Source: Chromatocurvus halotolerans
GTDB lineage: Bacteria; Pseudomonadota; Gammaproteobacteria; Pseudomonadales; Halieaceae
NCBI RefSeq assembly: GCF_004340525.1
Contig: NZ_SLWX01000009.1
Span: 84,621-148,620, forward strand
Length of the DNA stretch: 64,000 nt
Direction: 5' to 3'
In this document: positions 24,998-34,704 of the stretch, piece by piece
Numbering within the stretch: position 1 is the first letter of the stretch
How the letters are laid out: every line of letters starts with the position of its first letter
Translations under genes and position numbers: made by a program
Notes under the pieces: generated by a model
Seen by the model: only the letters and a program-made list of their open reading frames with translations
Database searches by the model: none
Told to the model about the DNA's origin: nothing

Positions 24998-25990
24998 TCA
25001 GTCTGGCAACTCTATCGCACGCGTTGTTTCTGCTGTGGTTTTTTCTGCATCAATCTCTGCGCTGAGAATCCTGAGGGCGTCGGCCAGGCGGTCGTGGTCA
25101 TAGCGGCTCAGCGCGAACCAGCGATCAAAATCACTGCGATGGATGTAGTTCTCCCCGGCGGTCGATCCGCTTGAAAGACGCAGGGTAAGGTCCCGGTTAT
25201 CGTGCCGGATGGTAACCTGATGCGTCACCGTTTCTGCTGCCCCGTCTGCGCGTATCGTTGCCGCAGTGCCGGTGACCTGTAGTGTGCGAAATGACTGCTC
25301 CAGGGCTTGCAGCGCTTCCAGGGCCTGTTCCCCAGGCGGCTGCGCAGCGTCTTTCGAAATCCAGCTGCTATCCGATTTTGTCCACTCGCTGTTGCCGTAA
25401 CGCACACGGTCAATCCTTTCCAGTGACAACAGCCTGGGCTCCAGCCAGCCGTCAACCGTTGCCGGCACGTCGAAGGTGCTGAGCGTGATCGCCTGTATCG
25501 CCGTGCTGTCGCCGCGACGCGCATACACCTGGCGGATTCCGGGCGATGTCCCGAGGTAGATCGTTACCGCGTCCATAGTTTGCCTTTCGCCGGACATCTG
25601 CAGGTCAACCGCACCGCTCGCCAGAGTGATGCGGCGCTGGAAGTGCGCGTCATCCACCTCGAATCTTGCACGGGCGCTGTCGCTGCGCGCCACTGGAAAC
25701 CCGGTAGAACGCGTAAGCGCGTCGAGAAGCCGATCGACCACGCCTTTGGCTGCTGGCAGCGACGCATTGTCAATGTGCCACTGTCCATTCTGACGGAGCA
25801 CGCTTATCTCCCGGCCGTTGGCGTCGGCGACGGTGATGCGCGTTACGTCCTCACGGGCCAGCGGCAGGAGGTGGGTGTCGCTCCCGAGAGAATCGGACTC
25901 GCGCGTGCTTCCGGGCCAGTGCAGAAACACCACGGCCGACAGCTGCAGGCAGGCGGCAAGGGCCAGCAGCGCAACCAGGCGCGCGGTCAT
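24998..25990 (-). CDS. DUF4340 domain protein of a Gld-type ABC cluster
   Basis: A 330-residue protein with an N-terminal signal-anchor (LVALLALAACLQLSAVVFL) and a large extracytoplasmic beta-rich region with the repeated DUF4340 pattern (VTRITVADANGREISVLRQNGQWHI ... given in parts: TRITVADANG, GQWHIDN, LLDALTRS). It overlaps the permease-GldG gene by 4 bp and is the third gene of that operon. In many bacteria this trio accompanies an ABC ATPase, and the proteins are thought to form one envelope complex whose cargo is not established. Confidence 0.82.
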   Translation of the reverse strand: MTARLVALLALAACLQLSAVVFLHWPGSTRESDSLGSDTHLLPLAREDVTRITVADANGREISVLRQNGQWHIDNASLPAAKGVVDRLLDALTRSTGFPVARSDSARARFEVDDAHFQRRITLASGAVDLQMSGERQTMDAVTIYLGTSPGIRQVYARRGDSTAIQAITLSTFDVPATVDGWLEPRLLSLERIDRVRYGNSEWTKSDSSWISKDAAQPPGEQALEALQALEQSFRTLQVTGTAATIRADGAAETVTHQVTIRHDNRDLTLRLSSGSTAGENYIHRSDFDRWFALSRYDHDRLADALRILSAEIDAEKTTAETTRAIELPD

Positions 25991-28866
25991 GCGAGTACTC
26001 TCCGCCAGTAGGTGCGCCGTCGGCGTTCGCGCAGCCAGTGCAGCAGCCCGAAGACTGCCAGGACGAGCAGTGCTGCCGCGTAATTGGTGTATTCCAGGCG
26101 GGATCGGATACGGCTATCCAGTGGTGGCAGGGTACGGTTGAAGTGGGCGCGGGAGCGAATCTGCAGCAGGCTGCCATCGGTGAGTGACCAGTCCAGCGTG
26201 TTCATCAACAGCGCCACCGGGCTCAGGAATTCCGTGCCGCTGGCGGCGACCAGTCCGCTCATGACCTGGTCGCTGGCGAAGTCGTTGGAACCGATGACGA
26301 TCAGGCGCGCCGCGTCCGACGACTGGTTGAGGTGGCTGCGGATTCGCTCGACGCCAAGGGCAGCCGCTCGCTCCTCAACCCCTGCACTGTCGCCCGGGTC
26401 GTCACCGGGCACTTCGCTGAACGCACTGGAAAAGCGTCCCTGCATGAGTAGGCCCAGGGTTTCCCGCTGCGGTTTTCCGTCGCTGTCTGACCGGGTGTCG
26501 TCCTCGATGGCACCGGGCATGACGTTGCGCGCGCTGGATCGCGAGGCGTCGGGGCTGGAGCGCAGCAGCCATTCCGCGCTGATGTCGCTCCTCTCGCGCG
26601 ATACTGCCACCGGGGAGCTCCAGGCCAGCGCCAGGCTTGGCAGGCCGCGGGTAATGGGATGCTCGCTGTTCAGCCCGTCACCGCGAATATCAATAAGATA
26701 GGGATAATCAACGAACTGCATATCGCGAAACTCGTAGCCGCCAACGCGGCGCATGACGGGCACCGGGTATGACCGATGCTGGCTATCGAGAACCATGGCA
26801 GGGGCGATGTCAATGCCATGATGCGCGAGCCACGACGCCAGGCCACTGTCCACCTCGCGCATCTGTAGGTCACCGCCGCGTGCCTCGACGGAAAATCCGG
26901 AGGTGCCAAGAACCACGGTGCCACCCCGCATCAGGAACTGATCCATGGCGTATACCGCGGTGTCGTCGAGGTTCTCGGGGGCGAGCACCAGCAGCAGGTC
27001 GGCGCTGCTGTCGACCTCGCCGTCGCCCAGGTCCTCGCGCACGATGCTGTAGTCGCGGGAAATCTCCTGCTCCAGGGTCTGGAAGGTATGGACTGCCGGC
27101 GCCCTGCCCCGGAACTGTCCGCTGCCCGTTTCGGGAAACACCAGGGCGATGGTTTTGGTAAATCCGCTGGCAAAGCGCTTCAGCCCGGCATCGAGGGTCT
27201 GCTCGAAGGCATCGGGATCAAAGGCGCCGGTGGGCAGTTGCACCACCTGGTGATCGTCCTCCAGCGTCAGATAAAAATAGAACTCCCGCTGATCATTCAG
27301 CGAGGCCAGAAGGGGCTGGAAGCCCCACTCGTCAACGATGCGCTCAGCAACCGCGCCATCGCCTGCCTCGGGCTCGACAAACTCGACGCGAAATTTACCC
27401 CCGGCACGCGCGACGCGCGCTTCCAGCGTTTTTTCAATGGCCCTGCGGTAGGTCAGAAGCAGCTGCGGCAGCCTGTCGTCGGCTGACACATAGGCGGTCA
27501 GCTGCACGGGACGATCAATCTGCTCAAACAGGTTGCCGCCGGCCTGGTAACTGTGCAGCACATCGCGGATGGCGCGGGTGATATCGAACTCCGGATTGCG
27601 CAGGGCGACCTCGGGCTGGCTGCCGCTGGCGGTCTTCACCTCGATCAGGTCGGCAAAGCCCAGCGTCTCGTGCTCGCCGCCATAGGAAACCAGCACGTGG
27701 AAAAAGGCGTTGACCAGCGCCGACTGGTAACGATCCGCCACCTGGAAGGGCGTGGGGTCGATAGCGTATTGCTCGCTGGCTTCCCGCTCCGTCTCAGGGT
27801 TCTCCGCCGGGTCGACAAATTCCACCTGCACGCGCTCGCCACCGGCAACGGCGTACTCTCGCAGCAGATCTTTTATCTGCGGCACCAGCGGGGCGAGCAG
27901 AGGGTGGGTGCGCTCGCTGAAATAGCCCCGGATCAACAGCGGTTCCCGCGTCTGCTCAAGCAGGTCACGGGTGGGCTCGGAAATCGAATACAGACGGCCT
28001 TGCGTGACATCCACGCGCAGGCCAGTCAGGGGCTGCAGCCAGATGCCGGCGAGCAGAAGGTTCAGCAGCAGCAACGCAATGCCGGCATGCCAGAGACGGT
28101 GCCGACGCTGCCGTGAATCTGTCGCCCAGCGCTGCCGGTCCAGCGTGTAGACGTTGAGTGCCAGGAATCCGGTGCAGAGCGCGGCATAGTAATACAGGTC
28201 GCGCAGGTCGATGACCCCGCGGGTGATGCTGTCAAAGCGCGAGCCGCTGCCGAGCAGGCGAAGCAGGGCGGCCGTGTCGTCATTGAAAAAACCGGTCAGC
28301 AGCGGGCTGCCGATCAGGTAGAGTGCGCCGCAGATCAGCACACTGCCTATCAGGCTGAGCATGGCGTTGGCGCTGTGTGCGGATACAAACAGCCCGATGC
28401 TGAGGTAGGCGCAGCCGAGCAGGGCGGCCGCGAGGTAGCCTGCGAGCACCGGGCCCCAGTCCAGGTTGGCGATGGCGGCCACCGTGAGCGGCAGCGGCAG
28501 CGTGGCCAGCAGCGCAAGACCCAGCAGGACGGCGCAGGCAAGAAACTTGCCGAGCACAAACTGCCACAGGGGAACCGGCTGGGTCAGCAGGTATTCCAGC
28601 GTGCCGTGGCTGCGCTCCTCGCTCCACAGGCGCATGGTGAGTGCCGCGGCAAGGAAGATCAGCATGAGCGGCATCCACTCGAACAACGGTCGCACATCGG
28701 CGATATTGCGCGCAAAAAACGCCTCTACCCAGAAGAAAACAAACAGGCTTGCAAGGAGAAAGACGCCAAGGAAGCTCCAGCCCACCGGCGAGTTGAAAAA
28801 CAGTCGCAGCTCTTTCTGCGCCACGCGCAGCGCAGGGAATTCACCCACGAGCCGGCCCCCCTGCAA
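25987..28866 (-). CDS. ABC-2 permease fused to GldG-type auxiliary protein
   Basis: A 959-residue protein. The first ~270 residues form an ABC-2 permease with six or seven membrane helices (GWSFLGVFLLASLFVFFWVEA start, given as GVFLLASLFVFF; SEERSHGTLEYLLTQPV is the conserved permease elbow). A further helix (LLLLNLLLAGIWL) leads into a long extracytoplasmic GldG-like domain (residues about 290-920) with VEFVDPAENPE and LVLAPENLDDTA. A final helix near 930 ends in RERRRR. It joins what are GldF and GldG in Bacteroidetes gliding bacteria. The listed TTG start overlaps the ATPase gene by 26 bp; GTG at 28848, behind a run of six G, is a good alternative. The exported cargo is unknown. Confidence 0.85.
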   Translation of the reverse strand: MQGGRLVGEFPALRVAQKELRLFFNSPVGWSFLGVFLLASLFVFFWVEAFFARNIADVRPLFEWMPLMLIFLAAALTMRLWSEERSHGTLEYLLTQPVPLWQFVLGKFLACAVLLGLALLATLPLPLTVAAIANLDWGPVLAGYLAAALLGCAYLSIGLFVSAHSANAMLSLIGSVLICGALYLIGSPLLTGFFNDDTAALLRLLGSGSRFDSITRGVIDLRDLYYYAALCTGFLALNVYTLDRQRWATDSRQRRHRLWHAGIALLLLNLLLAGIWLQPLTGLRVDVTQGRLYSISEPTRDLLEQTREPLLIRGYFSERTHPLLAPLVPQIKDLLREYAVAGGERVQVEFVDPAENPETEREASEQYAIDPTPFQVADRYQSALVNAFFHVLVSYGGEHETLGFADLIEVKTASGSQPEVALRNPEFDITRAIRDVLHSYQAGGNLFEQIDRPVQLTAYVSADDRLPQLLLTYRRAIEKTLEARVARAGGKFRVEFVEPEAGDGAVAERIVDEWGFQPLLASLNDQREFYFYLTLEDDHQVVQLPTGAFDPDAFEQTLDAGLKRFASGFTKTIALVFPETGSGQFRGRAPAVHTFQTLEQEISRDYSIVREDLGDGEVDSSADLLLVLAPENLDDTAVYAMDQFLMRGGTVVLGTSGFSVEARGGDLQMREVDSGLASWLAHHGIDIAPAMVLDSQHRSYPVPVMRRVGGYEFRDMQFVDYPYLIDIRGDGLNSEHPITRGLPSLALAWSSPVAVSRERSDISAEWLLRSSPDASRSSARNVMPGAIEDDTRSDSDGKPQRETLGLLMQGRFSSAFSEVPGDDPGDSAGVEERAAALGVERIRSHLNQSSDAARLIVIGSNDFASDQVMSGLVAASGTEFLSPVALLMNTLDWSLTDGSLLQIRSRAHFNRTLPPLDSRIRSRLEYTNYAAALLVLAVFGLLHWLRERRRRTYWRRVLA

Positions 28867-29782
28867 TCAGTTCCTGCAGCACGCTGTCGAGATCGCGCAG
28901 CAGCGGCCGCAGTTCCAGCAGCCTGGCGCCGGTGCCGACGAGGGCGTGGCTGATGTTGCCGGCCGCGCGGTCGCGCTCACTCCCCGGATGCAGTTCCAGC
29001 CGCAGCGTGGCTGCATCGCCCTGTGTCGAGTCGATACGGGCATGCAGCACCTGCGGCAGCTGTGAAAGCGTGCGCCGGATGGCGGTTGCGTCACCGCTGG
29101 CGCGCACCATCAGGGTGTGACTGTCTTTCAGGGTGGCGAGATGCTGGTCCAGCACCAGCTGACCGTTGTGCAGCACCAGCACCCGCTCACACACGGCTTC
29201 CACCTCCTGCATGATGTGGGTCGACAGAATCACCGTTGCCTCGCTGGCGAGCGCCCGGATGAGGTCGCGCATCTGGGCGGTCTGACCCGGGTCCAGCCCG
29301 TTGGTGGGTTCATCCAGAATCAGCAGGCGAGGCTTGCCCAGCAGTGCCTGGGCCACGCCAGTCCGCTGGCGCAGGCCACGGGACAGGGTGCCAATGCGGT
29401 CGAGGCAGCGGTCGCCAAGATCGGTGAGCGACAGCACACGGCGAATCGCAGCAGGTCTGGCGGCGCGGGAAATGCGCTTGAGTGCGGCGGCGTAATCGAG
29501 GTATTCGGCAACCCGCATGTCCGGATAGACCGGCAGGTGCTCGGGCAGATAGCCGAGCTGGCGCTGCATGACCGGAGCGTCGGTATCGAGGTCACAGCCA
29601 TTGACGAACAGAACTCCCGCCGATGGCTCCAGATAGCCACTGAGCATGCGCATCATGGTGCTTTTGCCGGCGCCGTTGTGGCCCAGCAGGCCGACAACCT
29701 CGCGTTCCCCTATCCGGAACGACACGTTGTCTACCGCGATGTGCGCGCCAAAGCGGCGTGTCACGGACTGAACGTCAATCAT
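28841..29782 (-). CDS. ABC transporter ATPase, GldA-like
   Basis: A 313-residue ATP-binding subunit. It has Walker A GHNGAGKS near residue 34, the Q-loop LGYLPEHLPVY, a signature loop LSRGLRQR (a variant of LSGGQ), Walker B LLILDEP with NGLD, and the switch histidine in STHIMQEV. The C-terminal 80 residues are an accessory domain often seen in multidrug-type ATPases. It is the first gene of the operon and would drive the fused permease downstream. Confidence 0.9.
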   Translation of the reverse strand: MIDVQSVTRRFGAHIAVDNVSFRIGEREVVGLLGHNGAGKSTMMRMLSGYLEPSAGVLFVNGCDLDTDAPVMQRQLGYLPEHLPVYPDMRVAEYLDYAAALKRISRAARPAAIRRVLSLTDLGDRCLDRIGTLSRGLRQRTGVAQALLGKPRLLILDEPTNGLDPGQTAQMRDLIRALASEATVILSTHIMQEVEAVCERVLVLHNGQLVLDQHLATLKDSHTLMVRASGDATAIRRTLSQLPQVLHARIDSTQGDAATLRLELHPGSERDRAAGNISHALVGTGARLLELRPLLRDLDSVLQELIAGGPARG

Positions 29783-29853
29783 GTGCAGCTACAGCAGGTC
29801 CTGTTGCGTCGCGGCGCATTGCGGGGTCTCGGCGGATCACCGGAGTGACAGCG

Positions 29854-31236
29854 TCATCCGTCTGTTACCGAGGTCGTCACCGACGGAGCCCAGGGCTCAC
29901 GCATGGTAACGAATTCCTCGGCGGCGGTGGGATGAATGCCGATGGTGTTGTCAAAGTCTGCCTTGGTGGCGCCGGCTTTCATGGCGACGGCGATGCCCTG
30001 CATGATCTCGCCGGCGTCCGGGCCCATCATGTGCACGCCCACCACGCGGTCAGTCTTGTCCTCCACGATCAGCTTCATGAAGGTCTTCTCGTCGCGACCG
30101 CTGATCGTGTGCTTCATCGGTCGGAAGGTCGCCTTGTACATCGTGATGTCGCCGAACTCGGCACTGGCTTCTTCTTCGGTGAAGCCAACCGTGCCGATAT
30201 TCGGCTGGCTGAAGACCGCGGTGGGGATGAACTCGTAATCCACCTGCGCTTCCCTGTCGCCGAACTCGCGGCGCGCGAAGGCCATGCCCTCGGCCAGGGC
30301 CACCGGCGTCAGCTCCATGCCGCCGATGACGTCGCCCACTGCGTACACGCTGGGTTCGCTGGTGCAGTAGTACTCGTCGACTTCGATACTGCCGCGTGCC
30401 GTGAGCCTGACATCGACATTCTCGAGTCCCAGTCCATCGAGGTGCGGCGTGCGCCCCGTGGCGTAGAGCACGGCATCGGCCTCCAGTGTGCTGCCGTCGG
30501 TGAGCTTGAGGCGGTAGCTCTTCGACGTGGCTTCAATCGACTCGACGTTGACCTCAAAGCGCAGGTCGACACCCGTCTTGCGGATTTCCTGGGCAGCGTG
30601 GGCGCGGATGTCGGGGTCGAAGCCGCGCAGGAACAGCGGTCCGCGGTAAAGCTGGGTGACCTTCGCGCCGAGCCCGTTGAAGATCCCGGCGAATTCCACC
30701 GCGATGTAGCCCCCGCCGACAATGGCGATACGCTTCGGAAAACTGTCCAGGTCGAAGATCTCGTTGGATGTGAGTGCGTGCTCACTCCCGGGGAAATCCG
30801 GCACCGACGGCCAGCCGCCGGTGGCGATAAGAATCTTGCCGCAGCGGTAGTGTTTCTTGCCCACGGCCACCGTATTGCCATCGACAATGCTGGCGCGGCC
30901 CTCGAAGACCGTGGCGCCGGCGCCGTTGAGCATCTTGCGGTAGATGGCATTGAGGCGGGCGATCTCGGTTTTCTTGTTGTCCCGCAGGGTGGCCCAGTCG
31001 AAGCCATTCACCGTGGTATTCCAGCCGAACTCCCGGGCATCGGTAAAGCCCTTGCCGTATTCCGCCGCGTACACGTAAAGCTTTTTCGGAACGCAGCCCA
31101 CGTTCACGCAGGTGCCGCCCATATAGCGGTCCTCGGCAATGGCAACGCGGGCGCCGAACGACGACGCCATTCGTGCGGCGCGCACGCCGCCGGAGCCGGC
31201 GCCGATAACAAACAGATCGAAATCCAGATTGCTCAT
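29854..31236 (-). CDS. gor: Glutathione-disulfide reductase
   Basis: A 460-residue FAD flavoenzyme that reduces oxidised glutathione with NADPH. It has the FAD-binding [10 protein letters not shown] near residue 12, the redox-active disulfide [14 protein letters not shown] (Cys43/Cys48), the NADPH-binding [11 protein letters not shown] near 175, the second FAD motif YAVGDVIGG near 300, and the active-site His in [10 protein letters not shown] at the dimer interface. AGGAGG precedes the ATG at 31236; a longer frame to 31305 is not needed. It is divergent from a serine hydrolase gene 92 bp away. Confidence 0.93.
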   Translation of the reverse strand: MSNLDFDLFVIGAGSGGVRAARMASSFGARVAIAEDRYMGGTCVNVGCVPKKLYVYAAEYGKGFTDAREFGWNTTVNGFDWATLRDNKKTEIARLNAIYRKMLNGAGATVFEGRASIVDGNTVAVGKKHYRCGKILIATGGWPSVPDFPGSEHALTSNEIFDLDSFPKRIAIVGGGYIAVEFAGIFNGLGAKVTQLYRGPLFLRGFDPDIRAHAAQEIRKTGVDLRFEVNVESIEATSKSYRLKLTDGSTLEADAVLYATGRTPHLDGLGLENVDVRLTARGSIEVDEYYCTSEPSVYAVGDVIGGMELTPVALAEGMAFARREFGDREAQVDYEFIPTAVFSQPNIGTVGFTEEEASAEFGDITMYKATFRPMKHTISGRDEKTFMKLIVEDKTDRVVGVHMMGPDAGEIMQGIAVAMKAGATKADFDNTIGIHPTAAEEFVTMREPWAPSVTTSVTDG

Positions 31237-31328
31237 GAGGTCCTCCTGGTTGTGAATCCCGATTCTATCAGCTTCGGGGCATCGCGCGCGTGCATGGTCT
31301 ATCATCGTGGCCCAGACGGGAGGTAGGC

Positions 31329-32732
31329 ATGGTCAAGTTAAAGGTGTTTTTACTGTCGCTGGTGCTGGCGGGCCTTGCCTGGTTTGTCTGGCAGGTGCAT
31401 GTCGCCACGCAGGTGGCGGTTGGCTACAGCGCCAAACAGCTATGCTCCGGTGTGTTCGTATCGGCCATGCCCCGGGATTTTGTGGTGACGCGCGACATCC
31501 TGCCGCGCATGGCAATCCTGGGGCCGGCGCTGGGGCTGCTGTCCCTGGAGGTGGACGAGGCGCGCGGCGAGGCGCGTGCGTCTCTGCTCGCCGCCAGCGC
31601 CGTTGCGGGCTACCAGTCACCGGCCCGGGGCTGCACCCTGCACCTCCCCGGCAATGCGCCTGCCGGCGCAGCGCCAGTGGCGAATCCGCAGAAGCGGCCG
31701 CAGCCGCACTCACCCTTTGTTTTTGCAAAGTCCGCGCCGCTGATGGCGGCGCTGGATGCCGCGTTTATCGAGCCCGCCGAGGGCGACCGCCAGACCCTGG
31801 CCATGCTGGTAGCGCACCGCGGTAGCGTGATAGCAGAGCGCTATGCTGCACCGGTAACCGCGGCGACGCCGCTGCAGGGCTGGTCCATGAACAAAAGTCT
31901 GCTGGCCACGTGGGTGGCGCTGCTGGTGGAGGAGGGCCGCCTGCGTCTCGATCAGCCAGTGGCACCGCGCCTGCGCGAGCTGGGTGCATCCAGGGATCTC
32001 GTTGCCGCGGTGAGTCCGCAGCTGACGCTCGAGCATCTGCTGCGCATGCGCAGTGGCTTTGACTTCGAGGAACGCTACGAGCCGGGCAGCGATGCGACGC
32101 GAATGCTGTATCGTGATCACGCCATGTGGCAGTCAGCGCCGCGCAGCGGTCATGCCCACGCGCCGGGCGCGCGCTTCAATTATTCCAGCGGCGACGCCAA
32201 TCTCACGGCTGCCATCTGGCAGTCTGCACTACCGGTAGATCGCTATGAAGAGTGGCTGGCTACGGCATTTTCACTGCCGCTCGGGCTTTCATCCCTGGTT
32301 GCCGAGGCGGATGCCAGCGGTGTGCAGGTGGGTTCCAGCTACGCCTTTCTCAGCGCCCGGGACTGGCTGACCGTCGGCCAGCTCTGGCTGGACGCCTGGC
32401 ATGGGCGCTCTGCGCTGCTCTCTCAGGCCTGGCAGCGCGCCGCGGTGACGCCGACCGGCGATGACGGCAGTTATGGCCGCAGCTTCTGGCTGAATAGCGA
32501 CGGCGAGGCCTTCCCGGGACTGCCGGAAACCCTGTTCTACGCCGGAGGCAACGCCGGCCAGTATGTGCTGGTGCTACCGGAGCAGGAGCTGGTCGTGGTG
32601 CGCCTGGGGTTGTCTGATGCGTCCGTGGATACCGGCGTGCCCGCATTTCTCACCGCCCTGGTTGAGGGCTTGACGAATGACGTCGTCGACGGGGCAGCCG
32701 GTGCGCGGGCCAGGGCGGGAGCGCTGCGCTGA
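31329..32732 (+). CDS. Membrane-anchored serine hydrolase (class C beta-lactamase fold)
   Basis: A 467-residue protein with an N-terminal membrane anchor ([15 protein letters not shown]). Its beta-lactamase/transpeptidase-like domain begins after about residue 130, with the nucleophile motif SMNK (Ser186, Lys189) and the YSS motif (Tyr285). The first 130 residues are an uncharacterised periplasmic extension. Such proteins act as esterases, peptidases or 6-aminohexanoate-type hydrolases; no penicillin-binding role is implied. GGGAGG lies 5 nt before the ATG at 31329. The stop codon overlaps the MOSC gene start by 1 bp. Confidence 0.85.
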   Translation: MVKLKVFLLSLVLAGLAWFVWQVHVATQVAVGYSAKQLCSGVFVSAMPRDFVVTRDILPRMAILGPALGLLSLEVDEARGEARASLLAASAVAGYQSPARGCTLHLPGNAPAGAAPVANPQKRPQPHSPFVFAKSAPLMAALDAAFIEPAEGDRQTLAMLVAHRGSVIAERYAAPVTAATPLQGWSMNKSLLATWVALLVEEGRLRLDQPVAPRLRELGASRDLVAAVSPQLTLEHLLRMRSGFDFEERYEPGSDATRMLYRDHAMWQSAPRSGHAHAPGARFNYSSGDANLTAAIWQSALPVDRYEEWLATAFSLPLGLSSLVAEADASGVQVGSSYAFLSARDWLTVGQLWLDAWHGRSALLSQAWQRAAVTPTGDDGSYGRSFWLNSDGEAFPGLPETLFYAGGNAGQYVLVLPEQELVVVRLGLSDASVDTGVPAFLTALVEGLTNDVVDGAAGARARAGALR

Positions 32733-33532
32733 TGGCGGACGGCATGACCCTCAGTGGTCTTTTTATTTACCCCGTGAAATCCTGCGCCGGTATTGCGCTG
32801 ACCGCTGCCACTCTCGACCGGTTCGGCCTCGCTGGCGACCGCCGCTGGCTGCTGGTGGATGCCGCAAACCGCTTTCTGTCGCAGCGCAGCCTTCCCGCAA
32901 TGGGGCAGGTGTCGGTAGCCATCCATGCCGACGGGCTGACGCTGGGCCATGGAGATCATGAGTTGAGGGTGCAGACGCCGGCTGCCGATGCCGAGCGACG
33001 GCGTGTTGAAGTCTGGGGCGATGAGGTCGAGGCCCTGGACGCGGGCGAGACGGCGGCGAGGTGGTTCTCTGCGATGCTCGGGCAACCCTGCCGCCTGGTG
33101 TATATGGGCAACGACGCGCAGCGCCGGGTGGACCCAGACTACGCGGCGCATGGCGAGACCGTCAGCTTTGCCGACGGCTTTCCCCTGCTGCTCACCACCG
33201 AAGCCTCGCTGGCAGCCATCAACGCGTCGCTCGATGCGCCAGTGAGCATGCGCCGCTTTCGCCCCAACCTGGTGATCCGCGGCAGTGCGCCCTTCGCCGA
33301 GGACGGCTGGCGACGCCTGCAGATCGGTGAGCACAGCTTTACCGTCGCCAAACCCTGCACGCGCTGCGCCATCCCGGCGCTGGACCCGGACACGGGGACT
33401 GTACATCCGGCCCTGAATCGGGTGCTCGCTGCAACGCGCCGCATCGATGGCGCCGTTCTCTTCGGCCAGAACCTCTTGCATGCTGATACTGGCGACCTGC
33501 GCCTGGGTGATGCGGTTCGCGTGCTGGACTGA
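32732..33532 (+). CDS. MOSC domain protein (YcbX-like)
   Basis: A 266-residue protein with an N-terminal MOSC beta-barrel (GLFIYPVKSCAGIAL, then RRWLLVD, QRSLP) and the C-terminal MOSC domain with the cysteine segment KPCTRCAIP near residue 212, where the molybdenum cofactor is held in related enzymes. E. coli YcbX acts in molybdenum-dependent detoxification of N-hydroxylated bases. It lacks the C-terminal ferredoxin domain of YcbX, so a separate electron donor would be needed. It is translationally coupled (TGATG) to the serine hydrolase gene. Confidence 0.87.
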   Translation: MADGMTLSGLFIYPVKSCAGIALTAATLDRFGLAGDRRWLLVDAANRFLSQRSLPAMGQVSVAIHADGLTLGHGDHELRVQTPAADAERRRVEVWGDEVEALDAGETAARWFSAMLGQPCRLVYMGNDAQRRVDPDYAAHGETVSFADGFPLLLTTEASLAAINASLDAPVSMRRFRPNLVIRGSAPFAEDGWRRLQIGEHSFTVAKPCTRCAIPALDPDTGTVHPALNRVLAATRRIDGAVLFGQNLLHADTGDLRLGDAVRVLD

Positions 33533-33627
33533 GCGCCACAGAGACTGCCTTCGACGCACTGTTGCGTTTATTCGGCCCTCGCCATCCGGTACTATGCCGG
33601 CTTTTGCCGTCCCTGAGGAACACCGCC

Positions 33628-34662
33628 ATGTCCCGCCGTCGCACGGGCATCATTGCCGCACTGGCCACGTTTTGGCTGGCTGTCAACGCTGTCGCACAGG
33701 AGATGGACCGGGTTGAGCTGAAGAACGGCTCCACGGTGTATGGCGAGGTGGTGGATGCCGAGAACGGAACGCTGAGCGTAAAGACTGATTTTGCAGGCAC
33801 GATACAGGTGCGACTCGACCAGATTGCCAGTATGTATACGGAAACGCCTATGGTGCTGCAGATGGCGGATGGCTCTATTATCGAGGCGCGCCCACTTGCG
33901 GTCGAGGATGAGCGGCTGGTGCTACCGGAAGCCATTGAGGAGGGGGGTGGCAGCTATGCGCTGTCGCAGTTGCTGCGTGTGAACCCCGAACCCTGGGAGA
34001 CCGGTGAAGGCTACCGCTGGAACGGCCTCGCCAGCGGTGCCCTGTCCGCGCAGCGCGGTAACACGGAAACCAATGAGCTGGATTACAACGTGGAGTCGCG
34101 CTGGACCGGGCTGGATGATCGCTATTCCACACGGGTGTATGGCCAGGTGCGGGATGTCAACGGTACACGTCGCGCGGAAAACGTGACGTTCACGTCCAAG
34201 TACGACCGCTTTCTCGACAACGACTGGTACTGGGGCATGAGTGCGTCGGCGGAGCGCGACCAGTTCTCCAACATCGACCTGCGGGCCTATGTCGGCCCCT
34301 ATCTCGGCAAAAAGTTCGACCGGACCCCTTTTTTCATACTCGAAACGGAACTTGGCCTGTCCTACGTTTCCGAGCAGTTCACCAGTTCACCGGATGAGGA
34401 GTATCCCGGTGCGGTGTGGACACTGGATGCAACCAGCCGTTATTTCGGTGACGACCTGCGTGTCTACGTGCGTCAGAACGGTATCTGGGACCTCGACGAC
34501 AGGTCGGATGTGGTGATCAATAGTACCGCCGGTATGTCATTCCCCCTGATTGCCGATATTGAAGGGTCTGCCGAGGTCTCCTGGGAATACGATTCGGGCG
34601 CCGTTGCCACGGTTGAGGAACTGAATCAGATCTATCGCTTCCGGATCGGCTATCGCTGGTAG
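33628..34662 (+). CDS. DUF481 outer-membrane beta-barrel protein
   Basis: A 344-residue exported protein. The signal peptide ends at AVAQ. Residues about 25-110 form a small beta domain (VELKNGSTVYGEVVDAENG, then LSVKTDFAG), and the rest is a DUF481 barrel with alternating strands (SAQRGNTETNELDYNVESRW region, YVGPYLGKKFD) ending in the aromatic residue W. E. coli YdiY is a related acid-inducible protein. The ATG at 33628 has GAGGA 8 nt upstream. The gene stands alone and is convergent with a transporter gene. Confidence 0.87.
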   Translation: MSRRRTGIIAALATFWLAVNAVAQEMDRVELKNGSTVYGEVVDAENGTLSVKTDFAGTIQVRLDQIASMYTETPMVLQMADGSIIEARPLAVEDERLVLPEAIEEGGGSYALSQLLRVNPEPWETGEGYRWNGLASGALSAQRGNTETNELDYNVESRWTGLDDRYSTRVYGQVRDVNGTRRAENVTFTSKYDRFLDNDWYWGMSASAERDQFSNIDLRAYVGPYLGKKFDRTPFFILETELGLSYVSEQFTSSPDEEYPGAVWTLDATSRYFGDDLRVYVRQNGIWDLDDRSDVVINSTAGMSFPLIADIEGSAEVSWEYDSGAVATVEELNQIYRFRIGYRW

Positions 34663-34704
34663 CGCTGGCAGGCGTGCCCAGGACCGTCCTGCCGGCGGTG
34701 ACAG

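Noticed and set aside
29758..31326. Long plus-strand open frame opposite glutathione reductase
   Set aside because: Antisense shadow; the minus-strand gene has full catalytic motifs and a strong ribosome site.
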